DNA from: Arion vulgaris
Taxonomy: Eukaryota; Mollusca; Gastropoda; Stylommatophora; Arionidae
Direction of reading: 5' to 3'
Assembly (NCBI GenBank): GCA_020796225.1
Contig: CM036753.1
Span: 70,361,865 to 70,425,864, forward strand
DNA: 64,000 bases
In this document: one piece after another, positions 21,101 through 34,213 of the stretch
Position numbering within the stretch: the stretch's first letter is position 1
Layout: each line of letters begins with the position of its first letter
Position numbers and translations under genes: made by a program
Notes under the pieces: generated by a model
What the model saw: only the letters and a program-made list of their open reading frames with translations
Told to the model about the DNA's origin: nothing
Databases searched by the model: none

Positions 21101-24100
21101 CTCGAATGCTCAGAAAGTCTGCAGCAATAAACCTCGAATGCTCAGAAAGTCTGCAGCAATAAACCTCGAATGCTCAGAAAGTCTGCAGCAATAAACCTCG
21201 AATGCTCAGAAAGTCTGCAGCAATAAACCTTGAATGCTCAGAAAGTCTGCAGCAATAAACCTCGAATGCTCTAATCTGCAGCAATAAACCTGAATGCTCT
21301 ATATCTGCAGAATAAACCTGAATGCTCAGAAAGTCTGCAGCAATAAACCTCGAATGCTCAGAATCTGCAGCAATAAACCTCGAATGCTCAATCTGCAGCA
21401 ATAAACCTCGAATGCTCAGAAAGTCTGCAGCAATAAACCTCGAATGCTCAGAAAGTCTGCAGCAATAAACCTCGAATGCTCAGAAAGTCTGCAGCAATAA
21501 ACCTCGAATGCTCAGAAAGTCTGCAGCAATAAACCTTGAATGCTCAGAAAGTCTGCAGCAATAAACCTCGAATGCTCAGAAAGTCTGCAGCAATAAACCT
21601 CGAATGCTCAGAAAGTCTGGGAAAATAAACCTCGAATGCTCAGAAAGTCTGCAGCAATAAACCTCGAATGCTCAGAAAGTCTGCAGAAATAAACCTCGAA
21701 TGCTCAGAAAGTCTGCAGCAATAAACCTCGAATGCTCAGAAAGTCTGCAGCAATAAACCTGGAATGCTCAGAAAGTCTGCAGCAATAAACCTCGAATGCT
21801 CAGAAAGTCTGCAGCAATAAACCTCGAATGCTCAGAAAGTCTGCAGCAATAAACCTCGAATGCTCTATATCTGCAGCAATAAACCTCGAATGCTCTATAT
21901 CTGCAGCAATAAACCTCGAATGCTCTATATCTGCAGCAATAAACCTCGAATGCTCAGAAAGTCTGCAGCAATAAACCTCGAATGCCTCGAAAAGTCTGCA
22001 GCAATAAACCTCGAATGCTCAGAAAGTCTGCAGCAATAAACCTCGAATGCTCAGAAAGTCTGCAGCAATAAACCTTGAATGCTCAGAAAGTCTGCAGCAA
22101 TAAACCTCGAATGCTCAGAAAGTCTGCAGCAATAAACCTGAATGTTCAGAAAGTCTGCAGCAATAAACCTTGAATGCTCAGAAAGTCTGCAGCAATAAAC
22201 CTTGAATGCTCATAAAGTCTGCAGCAATAAACCTTGAATGCTCAGAAAGTCTGCAGCAATAAACCTTGAATGCTCTATATCTGCAGCAATAAACCTCGAA
22301 TGCTCTATATCTGCAGCAATAAACCTGAATGCTCAATCTGCAGCAATAAACCTTGAATGCTCAGAAAGTCTGCAGCAATAAACCTCGAATGCTCAGAATG
22401 TCTGCAGCAATAAACCTCGAATGCTCAGAAAGTCTGCAGCAATAAACCTCGAATGCTCAGAAAGTCTGCAGCAATAAACCTCGAATGCTCAGAAAGTCTG
22501 CAGCAATAAACCTCGAATGCTCAGAAAGTCTGCAGCAATAAACCTCGAATGCTCAGAAAGTCTGCAGCAATAAACCTCGAATGCTCAGAAAGTCTGCAGC
22601 AATAAACCTCGAATGCTCAGAAAGTCTGCAGCAATAAACCTCGAATGCTCAGAAAGTCTGCATCAATAAACCTCGAATGCTCAGAAAGTCTGCAGCAATA
22701 AACCTCGAATGCTCAGAAAGTCTGCAGCAATAAACCTGGAATGCTCAGAAAGTCTGCAGCAATAAACCTCGAATGCTCAGAAAGTCTGCAGAAATAAACC
22801 TCGAATGCTCAGAAAGTCTGCAGCAATAAACCTCGAATGCTCAGAAAGTCTGCAGCAATAAACCTTGAATGCTCAGAAAGTCTGCAGCAATAAACCTCGA
22901 ATGCTCAGAAAGTCTGCAGCAATAAACCTGGAATGCTCAGAAAGTCTGCAGCAATAAATCTCGAATGCTCAGAAAGTCTGCAGCAATAAACCTTGAATGC
23001 TCAAAAAGTCTGCAGCAATAAACCTCGAATGCTCAGAAAGTCTGCAGCAATAAACCTCGAATGCTCAGAAAGTCTGCAGCAATAAACCTTGAATGCTCAG
23101 AAAGTCTGCAGCAATAAACCTCGAATGCTCAGAAAGTCTGCAGCAATAAACCTCGAATGCTCAGAAAGTCTGCAGCAATAAACCTCGAATGCTCAGAAAG
23201 TCTGCAGCAATAAACCTTGAATGCTCAAAAAGTCTGCAGCAATAAACCTCGAATGCCATGAAAGTCTGTAGCAATAAACCTCGAATGCTCAGAAAGTCTG
23301 CAGCAATAAACCTTGAATGCTCAGAAAGTCTGCAGCAATAAACCTCGAATGCTCAGAAAGTCTGCAGCAATAAACCTCGAATGCTCTATATCTGCAGCAA
23401 TAAACCTTGAATGATCTATATCTGCAGCAATAAACCTCGAATGCTCAGAAAGTCTGCAGCAATAAACCTCGAATGCTCAGAAAGTCTGCAGCAATAAACC
23501 TGGAATGCTCAGAAAGTCTGCAGCAATAAACCTCGAATGCTCAGAAAGTCTGCAGCAATAAACCTCGAATGCTCAGAAAGTCTGCAGCAATAAACCTTGA
23601 ATGTTCAGAAAGTCTGCAGCAATAAACCTTGAATGCTCAGAAAGTCTGCAGCAATAAACCTTGAATGCTCTATATCTGCAGCAATAAACCTTGAATGCTC
23701 AGAAAGTCTGCAGCAATAAACCTTGAATGCTCTATATCTGCAGCAATAAACCTCGAATGCTCTATATCTGCAGCAATAAACCTTGAATGCTCTATATCTG
23801 CAGCAATAAACCTTGAATGCTCAGAAAGTCTGCAGCAATAAACCTCGAATGCTCTATATCTGCAGCAATAAACCTCGAATGCTCAGAAAGTCTGCAGCAA
23901 TAAACCTCGAATGCTCATAAAGTCTGCAGCAATAAACCTCGAATGCTCAGAAAGTCTGCAGCAATAAACCTCGAATGCTCAGAAAGTCTGCAGCAATAAA
24001 CCTCGAATGCTCAGAAAGTCTGCAGCAATAAACCTCGAATGCTCAGAAAGTCTGCAGCATAAACCTGAATGCTCAGAAAGTCTGCAGCAATAAACCTCGA

Positions 24101-27100
24101 ATGCTCAGAAAGTCTGCAGCAATAAACCTCGAATGCTCAGAAAGTCTGCAGCAATAAACCTCGAATGCTCAGAAAGTCTGCAGCAATAAACCTCGAATGC
24201 TCAGAAAGTCTGCAGCAATAAACCTCGAATGCTCAGAAAGTCTGAAGGAAATAAACCTGAATGCTCAGAAAGTCTGCAGCAATAAACCTCGAATGCTCAG
24301 AAAGTCTGCAGCAATAAACCTTGAATGCTCAGAAAGTCTGCAGCAATAAACCTTGAATGCTCAGAAAGTCTGCAGCAATAAACCTTGAATGCTCAGAAAG
24401 TCTGCAGCAATAAACCTCGAATGCTCAGAAAGTCTGCAGCAATAAACCTTGAATGCTCAGAAAGTCTGCAGCAATAAACCTTGAATGCTCAGAAAGTCTG
24501 CAGCAATAAACCTCGAATGCTCTATATCTGCAGCAATAAACCTTGAATGCTCTATATCTGCAGCAATAAACCTTGAATGCTCAGAAAGTCTGCAGCAATA
24601 AACCTCGAATGCTCAGAAAGTCTGCAGCAATAAACCTTGAATGCTCAAAAAGTCTGCAGCAATAAACCTCGAATGCTCAGAAAGTCTGCAGCAATAAACC
24701 TCGAATGCTCAGAAAGTCTGCAGCAATAAACCTTGAATGCTCAGAAAGTCTGCAGCAATAAACCTTGAATGCTCAGAAAGTCTGCAGCAATAAACCTTGA
24801 ATGCTCAGAAAGTCTGCAGCAATAAACCTCGAATGCTCAGAAAGTCTGCAGCAATAAACCTTGAATGCTCAGAAAGTCTGCAGCAATAAACCTTGAATGC
24901 TCAGAAAGTCTGCAGCAATAAACCTCGAATGCTCTATATCTGCAGCAATAAACCTTGAATGCTCTATATCTGCAGCAATAAACCTTGAATGCTCAGAAAG
25001 TCTGCAGCAATAAACCTCGAATGCTCAGAAAGTCTGCAGCAATAAACCTTGAATGCTCAAAAAGTCTGCAGCAATAAACCTCGAATGCTCAGAAAGTCTG
25101 CAGCAATAAACCTCGAATGCTCAGAAAGTCTGCAGCAATAAACCTTGAATGCTCAGAAAGTCTGCAGCAATAAACCTCGAATGCTCATATCTGCAGCGAT
25201 AAACCTGAATGCTCTATATCTGCAGCAATAAACCTTGAATGTCAGAAAGTCTGTAGCAATAAACCTCGAATGCTCAGAAAGTCTGCAGCAATAAACCTTG
25301 AATGCTCAGAAAGTCTGCAGCAATAAACCTCGAATGCTCAGAAAGTCTGCAGCAATAAACCTCGAATGCTCTATATCTGCAGCAATAAACCTTGAATGAT
25401 CTATATCTGCAGCAATAAACCTCGAATGCTCAGAAAGTCTGCAGCAATAAACCTCGAATGCTCAGAAAGTCTGCAGCAATAAACCTTGAATGCTCAGAAA
25501 GTCTGCAGCAATAAACCTTGAATGCTCTAGAAAGTCTGCAGCAATAAACCTCGAATGCTCAGAAAGTCTGCAGCAATAAACCTTGAATGTTCAGAAAGTC
25601 TGCAGCAATAAACCTTGAATGCTCAGAAAGTCTGCAGAAATAAACCTTGAATGCTCTATATCTGCAGCAATAAACCTTGAATGCTCAGAAAGTCTGCAGC
25701 AATAAACCTTGAATGCTCTATATCTGCAGCAATAAACCTAGAATGCTCTATATCTGCAGCAATAAACCTGAATGCTCTATTCTGCAGCAATAAACCTTGA
25801 ATGCCTCAGAAAGTCTGCAGCAATAAACCTCGAATGCTCTATATCTGCAGCAATAAACCTAGAATGCTCAGAAAGTCTGCAGCAATAAACCTCGAATGCT
25901 CATAAAGTCTGCAGCAATAAACCTCGAATGCTCAGAAAGTCTGCAGCAATAAACCTCGAATGCTCAGAAAGTCTGCAGCAATAAACCTCGAATGCTCAGA
26001 AAGTCTGCAGCAATAAACCTGGAATGCTCAGAAAGTCTGCAGCAATAAACCTCGAATGCTCAGAAAGTCTGCAGCAATAAACCTCGAATGCTCAGAAAGT
26101 CTGCAGCAATAAACCTCGAATGCTCAGAAAGTCTGCAGCAATAAACCTCGAATGCTCAGAAAGTCTGCAGCAATAAACCTGGAATGCTCAGAAAGTCTGC
26201 AGCAATAAACCTCTGAATGCTCAGAAGTCTGCAGAAATAAACCTGAATGCTCAGAAAGTCTGCAGCAATAAACCTCGAATGCTCAGAAAGTCTGCAGCAA
26301 TAAACCTTGAATGCTCAGAAAGTCTGCAGCAATAAACCTTGAATGCTCAGAAAGTCTGCAGCAATAAACCTCGAATGCTCAGAAAGTCTGCAGCAATAAA
26401 CCTGAATGCTCAGTAAAGTCTGCAGCAATAAACCTTGAATGCTCAGAAAGTCTGCAGCAATAAACCTCGAATGCTCTATATCTGCAGCAATAAACCTTGA
26501 ATGCTCTATATCTGCAGCAATAAACCTTGAATGCTCTAGAAAGTCTGCAGCAATAAACCTCGAATGCTCAGAAAGTCTGCAGCAATAAACCTTGAATGCT
26601 CAAAAAGTCTGCAGCAATAAACCTCGAATGCTCAGAAAGTCTGCAGCAATAAACCTCGAATGCTCAGAAAGTCTGCAGCAATAAACCTGGAATGCTCAGA
26701 AAGTCTGCAGCAATAAACCTCGAATGCTCAGAAAGTCTGCAGCAATAAACCTGGAATGCTCAGAAAGTCTGCAGCAATAAACCTCGAATGCTCAGAAAGT
26801 CTGCAGCAATAAACCTTGAATGCTCAGAAAGTCTGCAGCAATAAACCTTGAATGCTCAGAAAGTCTGCAGCAATAAACCTCGAATGCTCTATATCTGCAG
26901 CAATAAACCTTGAATGCTCTATATCTGCAGCAATAAACCTTGAATGCTCAGAAAGTCTGCAGCAATAAACCTCGAATGCTCAGAAAGTCTGCAGCAATAA
27001 ACCTGAATGCTCAAAAGTCTGCAGCAATAAACCTCGAATGCTCAGAAAGTCTGCAGCAATAAACCTCGAATGCTCAGAAAGTCTGCAGCAATAAACCTTG

Positions 27101-27551
27101 AATGCTCAGAAAGTCTGCAGCAATAAACCTCGAATGCTCTATATCTGCAGCGATAAACCTTGAATGCTCTATATCTGCAGCAATAAACCTTGAATGCTCA
27201 GAAAGTCTGCAGCAATAAACCTCGAATGCTCTAGATCTGCAGCAATAAACCTCGAATGCTCTATATCTGCAGCAATAAACCTTGAATGCTCAGAAAGTCT
27301 GCAGCAATAAACCTCGAATGCTCAGAAAGTCTGCAGCAATAAACCTTGAATGCTCTATATCTGCAGCAATAAACCTTGAATGCTCAGAAAGTCTGCAGCA
27401 ATAAACCTCGAATGCTCAGAAAGTCTGCAGCAATAAACCTCGAATGCTCAGAAAGTCTGCAGCAATAAACCTCGAATGCTCAGAAAGTCTGCAGCAATAA
27501 ACCTTGAATGCTCTGAAAGTCTGCAGCAATAAACCTTGAATGCTCAGAAAG
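15123..27551. repeat. 12.4-kb satellite of mixed 30- and 32-bp units
   Basis: About 390 units of ctgcagcaataaacctcgaa plus tgct, ending either cagaaagt (32 bp) or ctatat (30 bp). A C/T variant (cctcga or ccttga) is spread through the array. A rarer variant with gcagaaataaac recurs at 15811, 16851, 18023, 19382, 20422, 21681, 22786, 25632 and 26229, showing kilobase-scale reamplification. Each unit keeps a PstI-type ctgcag. Units with one- or two-base deletions are concentrated after about 18.7 kb. There is no coding content. Confidence 0.98.
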
Positions 27552-27974
27552 CTGAAGAAACAGAACATATAGGATGGAAAAGTTCATTGCTGCAATAAAT
27601 TATTTTAGAAAAACATGAAAACACTTATAGATAGTAAAATGTGAACAAATAAAATAGAGAATAAGTTAATGTGAGTTATTGTACAACTTTCCAGATATTA
27701 CTAAGATGAGAATACACAACAACGCTACATATTTAGCGTATTTTGTATAAACATAAGTACACACTACACAGTAGAAACAAACAAAGTTGAAAATATGGTG
27801 AATAACACTGAATATATTCTGTGTGAAGAAACCCATAGATTCATTAATACCGAGTCTGCAACTAGGTTTTTGATCGTGTTGAAAGTTATTGGATTTATGG
27901 CTTGTTATGAATGGTTTCCAACATTAAAAATATATTTATTACTTTCTGTATTTCTGAGGTGGACCTTATAGATA
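27552..27974. other. AT-rich spacer right of the satellite
   Basis: No supported gene or repeat. Confidence 0.5.
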
Positions 27975-28085
27975 ACAGAGGTGACGAAAAACACTGTTTA
28001 TGAAGAGTACACAAAAGCCCGTTCTATAAAACTTTTCTCATCCTGAAGTTTGGAGGCAAAACAGGACAGGATAAAAGAAAGAGAG
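27975..28085 (+). mobile_element. LINE family 1, extreme 3' end
   Basis: aacagaggtgacgaaaaaca, then tttatgaag, gcccgttcta, cttttctcatcctgaagttt and aggcaaaacagga match the 3' ends at 36520-36610 and 51300-51375. Confidence 0.65.
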
Positions 28086-28239
28086 ACACGGATCATCGGG
28101 AGGCTCGCTCCAGGTATTTCCTTTTTCGACCTGACGCGGAAAGGCAAAACAAGTATAGAGAATAGGTAGACGTTCCGTATTTTCTTCATTTAATAACAGT
28201 TGAATCAGAAAAGTGTCCTCTCTCATTAAGGTGTGTATC

Positions 28240-28480
28240 CTTTATAGGACATTGCTCTCTTTGCAGCGCATCTGTAATTCACTGTCTCTAGCCAGTTCAC
28301 CCACTTCGTCGATGGTCATATTTAAGGTTTCTTTAATATATTGTAGCCATCTTCTTCTTGGTCTGTCTCTGCGTCCTGGGACCCTGTCCTCTAGTATTGT
28401 TCTCTCCAGGCCATCGTGACGCTTGATGTGACCAAAGTATCTAATTTTCTGTATAGTATGTTGTTCATCAGCCAATTCTC
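28240..28480 (-). mobile_element. LINE C-terminal fragment (family 4)
   Basis: The minus strand encodes IRYFGHIKRHDGLERTILED, VPGRRDRPRRRWLQYIKETL and NMTIDEVGELARDSE, the terminal domain of an endonuclease-RT LINE (FGH-x-KR, R-x-RPRRRW). The same family as 39492-39905 and 61450-61765. It lies head to head with the LINE starting at 28535. Confidence 0.85.
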
Positions 28481-28534
28481 TTTAACATTTAGTACTTTTA
28501 GGACATCAGTGTTCTTTCTCCAGTCACCATTATA

Positions 28535-30190
28535 AATAACAAGTCTAGGAAACCTCTTACCAACAGCAAAGATATTAAAGACAGATGGAAAGAATATTTT
28601 ACGGAACTGTTAAACTGCGAAACACAAGGTACAGAAACATTTCAATTGAAACATGGAAAATACCAACAATTGAATATCTTAGAATCCGAAGTTGAAATGG
28701 CACTAAATCAAAGCAAAAGAAGGAAGGCAGCAGGGATAGATGGTATAACAACAGAAATGTTACTTGGGTGTAAGACAACAGCAATAACATGGCTGACCAG
28801 AATTTTTAACATAGCCTGGGAGGCACAAGAGGTTCCAGATGACTGGCAGAGAGCTATTATAGTCCCAATATGGAAGAACAAAGGAGACAAAAGAGAATGT
28901 GAAACATACAGGGTATTCTCTTTTGAGCCAAATAGGAAAAATGTTTGCAAAAATATTGGAGCGAAGAGCAAGACATATATTAGAGCCCCAGTTAAGCAAT
29001 AGCCAGTTTGGGTTTAGGAGGGTAAGAGCTGCACAGACGCAATATTTACACTAAGACAGATCTGCGAACAAACAATTGAATACAATCAAAGTAAATAGCT
29101 TATATTTATAGACCAAGAAAAGGCATTTGATAGAGTAAACAGGATGCAAACTATGGAAGATCCTTGAAGAATATGGCGTCCAAGGACAACTATTAGGTAA
29201 CATCATGGCCTTATATCAAGATAGCCAGAGTACAGTAAGAACTACAGAAGGAATGACCGACTGGTTCTCCATTACATCAGGTGTTAGACAAGGTTGTGTC
29301 CTTTCACCACTACTCTTTATCGCATATATGGATAAAATAACTCAAGAGTCGAATTCAGATAATGATGAAATAAATGAACTACTTTTTGCAGATGATCAGT
29401 GCCTGATACATCAAAATGAACATCATATTGACACTTTGAACAATAATTGTGTGAAACATGACATGAAAATCAACAACACTAAAACAGAAATAATGAATAT
29501 GGGAAGAAAACATAATAATCTAGACATCCATGTCAATGGCACTAAAATAAACCAAGTGAAAGAATTCAAATACTTAGGAAGCATATTCACAGAAGACGGA
29601 AAACTAGATAGAGAGATAGAGGCTAGAGTACAAAAGCAAATGCTGTAACCTACCAGCTAGCCCCATTGTTAAGGCACCCAAAAATTTCACAGGCAGCTAA
29701 GAAACAAATGATCAACAGCTTTTTTATACCTACTTTGTGTTACCAGAGCCAAACATGGACATTGAGCCAAACATGGACATTGAGCAAAGCGCAGTCACAA
29801 AAATAACTACATGTGAAATGCGTTGCCTGAGAAAAGTTACCAACAACACAAGAAAAGACAGAATCACCAACATCAGCATAAGAAAGAAAGTTGGCACAAA
29901 ACCGTGCTTGAATTATATAGATAAACAAAGAATGAAGTGGTTTGGCCACTTAATAAGAATGCATCCAAACTCCACAGTATACAGAGTCTTCTACAACAGA
30001 ACATCGGGAAAGAAGGCAAGAGGAAGACCACGGAAAAGATGGTTAGATGGCGTGGCAGCATCCTGTGAAAGAGCAAAGATAACAATCACACAAGCCACCA
30101 GAACAGCGCAAGACAAAACAGAAAACCACGACACTGGGCAACAACCCGGTAGCAGTGTGACGACAAAAGAAGAAAGAAGAAGAAGTGTTC
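28535..30190 (+). mobile_element. LINE, longest copy, reverse transcriptase with frameshifts
   Basis: 5'-truncated non-LTR retrotransposon; the encoded enzyme would copy element RNA at a nicked chromosomal target. Order of motifs: DRWKEYFTELLNCE, RRKAAGIDGITTEMLL (RT motif 0/1), VPDDWQRAIIVPIWKNKGD, CETYR, then a shift at about 28912, another at about 29030 and CTDAIFTLRQICEQ. Next come a TAG after YNQSK (about 29095), FIDQEKAFDRVNR (motif A Asp), TSGVRQGCVLSPLLF (motif B), ELLFADDQ (catalytic motif C), KINNTKTEIM and EFKYLGSIFTEDGKLDREI. A further break near 29640 leads to FIPTLCYQSQTW, RMKWFGHLIRMHP, and GKKARGRPRKRWLDGV. Dead through several frame breaks. The clade is not resolved. Confidence 0.92.
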
Positions 30191-30194
30191 TTTC

Positions 30195-30360
30195 TGTTTT
30201 CTGTCCATGGTATTCATAGGATCTTTCTGTAGTATTTAGTTTCGGAGGACTGGATTTTCGTTCTTGTTTTGTGTAATGGTCCATGATTCACAACCATAAA
30301 TAGTAATTGGAAAAATGCATGTTCTCAATATTTCTAATTTTAATATTTTGCTGGTGTTTC
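30195..30360 (-). mobile_element. LINE C-terminal scrap
   Basis: The minus strand reads ENMHFSNYYLWL, then a stop, IMDHYTKQERKSSPPKLN and SYEYHGQKTERT, a decayed form of the post-RT YGCESWTI motif. It abuts the end of the plus-strand LINE. Confidence 0.55.
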
Positions 30361-31032
30361 ATCTCTACACATTAAAATTATGAAAACAAGCAAATAACGG
30401 TTATTTATCAGTTGTTTATTTTAGAAATAGTAACAAGTATTGTGGGTTGAAATAGATCATCTACGCTCAATTCACCAAGTCCAATGCTCAAATTGGTTTT
30501 GTACAATTACTTAAATCCATACTGAGTACAGTCGATTGCAGTCTATTTGCAGCAGATATAAGACAATGCTGATGTAACACAGTTTGTCTCGCGAAGTTAT
30601 TGAGAACGATAATTCGTCATTTCAACTTCAAATACTGTGCTGTTTCTAAAAATGTACATCCCTACGGCTCTATATGCTAGTGGATCCCTGCAAATTTAGC
30701 ACCACTCTCGAAGCTCAGACAGACAAGATTATTTTCTTGAAAGCTTACGAATTTGGTCCCACGAATGTGTTTCACTTGGTCCCACACTTCTTAAAGCTAG
30801 TATTCAGTGTGTCTAATGATATAGGAATATTGACTGAATGCTGTAACAGAAGTAATCAGATAATTGGATTCAGACTGCAAATGCAATACGGAAAGAAATG
30901 TAGAAATGCAACATTATAATTCTATAATGTGAACTATAATGGCAGAAAGCAATATAGAAAACGTAAAAGTTTACGTTTGTTTTACTCGTTTATAAGAAGA
31001 CGAGCTTTACTTTTAATTTTTCCACGAATTTT
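30361..31032. other. Spacer, nothing recognised
   Basis: An 81-codon frame at 30674-30919 has no recognisable motif. Confidence 0.45.
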
Positions 31033-31165
31033 ACGTGGGGGCTGGGGAATTTTGCGACTGTAACGGCTCTCAGATCGATCCAGCTTCTATTAGGTACCAA
31101 AGGAAATGTAAAGTTGGCCGACATGATGTCGTCCACATCATCCACCGTGTGTCGTAAGTGAAAGA
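31033..31165 (+). mobile_element. SINE-F body fragment
   Basis: Matches, in the opposite orientation, the copy at 40300-40612: ctgtaacggctctcagatcg, taaagttggccgacatgatg and ccacatcatccaccgtgtg. Confidence 0.6.
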
Positions 31166-31184
31166 AACATTCCAGTCTAAAATG

Positions 31185-31400
31185 ACATGCACTGTTTTGG
31201 AATCCACAAGGAAAGAGGAATAGGGGAAGACATAGAAATACCAGGAGAAGATAAATAGAGACTGATTTTAAAATGATAGGAAAGACGTGGAAAGAATTGG
31301 AAGGGATGACAAGAGACAGGAAGAGCAGGAAGAAGTTTGTTGAGGACCTGTGCTCCGGTGGGAGTTGAAAGGTGAAGAAGAAGGAGAACACCGTATTTAC
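31185..31400 (+). mobile_element. LINE 3' end (family 9)
   Basis: Reads WNPQGKRNRGRHRNTRRR, a stop, then GKTWKELEGMTRDRKSRKKF and VEDLCSGGS before a stop. This is the familiar C-terminal end of a LINE (WNPQGKR-x-RGRP, TWKELE, DLCS). Confidence 0.82.
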
Positions 31401-32510
31401 CACTTTACCTCATGGAATGAAAATATATTCCTTTACTATTTTTATTTATAGATTATATATTTTAAAGAAAAGTCAAAACAAAATTGATGTTTAGTTTAAT
31501 TTTGTCGTCGGATCATCATCACTGCACGTCGAACCAATCAGTCCCTAAGTTCTCAGATCTCCCCCTCATTATATCTCTCAGCGTGTGGCGACTAACGACC
31601 CCGGTTCTTTGTTGGTTTATCTATTCTTCTTTAGCTACCAGCATAGTGTTCTTGTCTAACAACACCACACTTGACTTGGAATTCTTGCAGTCTGGTTAGT
31701 TTTGTAGATCATGTACACACATCCTATATCCCTTAGAGAATTTATAATATTGAAATTAATGTTTGTAAGACCAGTACTCAAGTAATCACGACTTTGGTCA
31801 CAGAATCCAAATATATTTTGTTCAAATAATTAGAGCTTAACATTAAACCACGCACATTATCATCTCTATCGATGCCAGTTTTAGTCCAACAGCATCTTCA
31901 TGTAACGCAGCCAAGGACCATTCCGAACAATAGTAGAGATAAAATATAGCATTGCTTAACTAACTCTGGTTTCATTCCCTGCAAATAGACCTAGTGAAAA
32001 GAATGTTACCCGAAGCTATCACTATGAAAAATAAACACAATTCTTGAAACAGCAGATGATTTTACCAGAAAATCTTGAATACCAATCTGAAATAAGTGAG
32101 ATCAAAAACGAAGAGGAATGTATTATTTTATTTTCAATGTAAAATTTGTCTTTATTTTTCCTACGTTTATATGTATGTAAACTTAATTAACGACTGTGAG
32201 TCGACTAAATGCCCACAAAAATACTGTCAATCATAAAATAATTCATGGAACATTATAAATTACAAATAAAAGGTAACAAATTTTTCTCTTGACAAACTAA
32301 CATTTCTGATGCTGAATGTCAAGAGAAAATATTGTCTGCTAAGTGTAGATTTGCAAGACAAGTGGACATTAAATCAGTTGTAAAAGCGTACATTTGTAAT
32401 ATTAAGATTCTTGTGTTTTATTTCATGAATGATGACATATTGTAATTATCTACTGAAATAATAACGCAGTTCAAGAAATGCACAATTTATTTATTATGTT
32501 GTCGTTTTAT
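31401..32510. other. AT-rich spacer, nothing recognised
   Basis: No coding frame or shared repeat that I can support. Confidence 0.5.
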
Positions 32511-33445
32511 GCATTGTCATGTTCTCATATAAAGTTTCTAGCTTATAACTTGGCTCTGTGCATTGTCATATTCTCATATAAAGTGTCTAATGTATAACTT
32601 GGCTCTGTACATTGTCATATTCTCATACAAAGTTTCTAATGTATAACCTGGATATATGTATTGTCATGTTCTAATACAAAGTTTCTAATGTATAACTTGG
32701 CTCTGTGCATTGTCATATTCTCATATAAAGTGTCTAATGTATAACTTGGCTCTATGCATTGACATGTTCTCATACAAAGTTTCTAATGTATAACTTGGCT
32801 CTGTGCATTGTCATATTCTCATATAAAGTTTCTAATGTATAACTTGGCTCTATGCATTGTCATGTTCTCATATAAAGTTTCTAGCTTATAACTTGGCTCT
32901 ATGCATTGTCATGTTCTCATATAAAGTTTCTAATGTATAACTTGGCTCTATGCCTTGTCATATTCTCATATAAAGTTGCTAATGTATAACTTGGCTCTAT
33001 GCCTTGTCATATTCTCATACAAAGTTTCTAATGTATAACCTGGATATATGTATTGTCATGTTCTAATACAAAGTTTCTAATGTATAACTTGGCTCTGTAC
33101 ATTGTCATGTTCTCATACAAAGTTTCTAGCTTATAACTTGGCTCTGTACATTGTCATGTTCTCATATACAGTTTCTAATGTATAACTTGGCTCTGTACAT
33201 TGTCATGTTCTCATATAAAGTTTCTAATGTATAACCTGGATATATGTATTGTCATGTTCTCATATAAAGTTTCTAATGTATAACTTGGCTCTGTACATTG
33301 TCATATTCTCATACAAAGTTTCTAATGTATAACCTGGATATATGTATTGTCATGTTCTAATACAAAGTTTCTAATGTATAACTTGGCTCTGTACATTGTC
33401 ATGTTCTCATACAAAGTTTCTAGCTTATAACTTGGCTCTGTACAT
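32511..33445. repeat. 49-bp minisatellite, about 19 copies
   Basis: Units of gcattgtcatgttctcatat plus aaagtttctaatgtataac and ttggctctgt. Two subtypes alternate, ggctctgtacat and ggatatatgtat. Confidence 0.95.
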
Positions 33446-33693
33446 CCTTTGTTACTTCTTTCTCTATGTATCGGGTTCTCTCTGGCGTAGAAGTTAGGTC
33501 CTCGCCTCTCGTTCCAAACGTACTTGGTTCGCTCCCTCGTAGAGCCATCGGAATATGTTTTCAGAGATCCCTGATCTCAGTGTAGGTGAGATCGAGTTCC
33601 TAGTCATATCAGAGACGAACAATAAAACGTAGGTATCGTGTTTAAATTGAACACGTAAAAGAATCCTTGACAGTTCAAAATCGAGAGAAGAAG

Positions 33694-33790
33694 GCTGGAG
33701 AGAAGCAGGCTGGAGAGAAGCAGGCTGGAGAGAAGCAGGCTGGAGAGAAGCAGGCTGGAGAGAAGCAGGCTGGAGAGAAGCAGGCTGGAA
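33694..33790. repeat. 15-bp minisatellite, 6-7 copies
   Basis: Units of gctggagagaagcag, which encode AGEKQ on the plus strand and stay open on the minus strand; the 64-codon frame across it is not a gene. Confidence 0.93.
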
Positions 33791-34114
33791 AGCCTAATCC
33801 TGGGAATAATTTATTAAAAAGATTAAAAATAAAATTCTTACATAATATTTTCACCATCTAAAAAATACATAGGGGCCCTCGCTGGTGCTACGGAGTTCGT
33901 GCACTGCTGCTGAGATCTTCCTGTGTAAGAAAGAGATCGGAACACACATGGTTATTCACCGAAGTGCAATGATAATGCTCCTATCAAAGCTATCAATCTC
34001 TATCTTATTTATTATATGTACTGGTGGTTTGTTTTGTTTGTAACAACTACCAGCAAGATTTCTAAAGCTATTTCCAGCTGATATATACAGATTTATATTT
34101 GGTTTAAGGAAAAG
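33791..34114. other. Spacer with a possible SINE-B scrap
   Basis: 33873-33930 (ctcgctggtgctacggagtt, cgtgcactg) resembles the SINE-B body; the rest is unassigned AT-rich DNA. Confidence 0.4.
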
Positions 34115-34179
34115 GTCAGGCGGAGGTCTCTGTGGGGAATTTATTAAACAGATTGTCCGTACTGTTAACGCAGTACATC

Positions 34180-34213
<34 letters not shown>

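Noticed and set aside
15123..27551. CRISPR-like array (about 30-bp repeats)
   Set aside because: Units are contiguous with no unique spacers, there are no cas genes and the surroundings are animal DNA.
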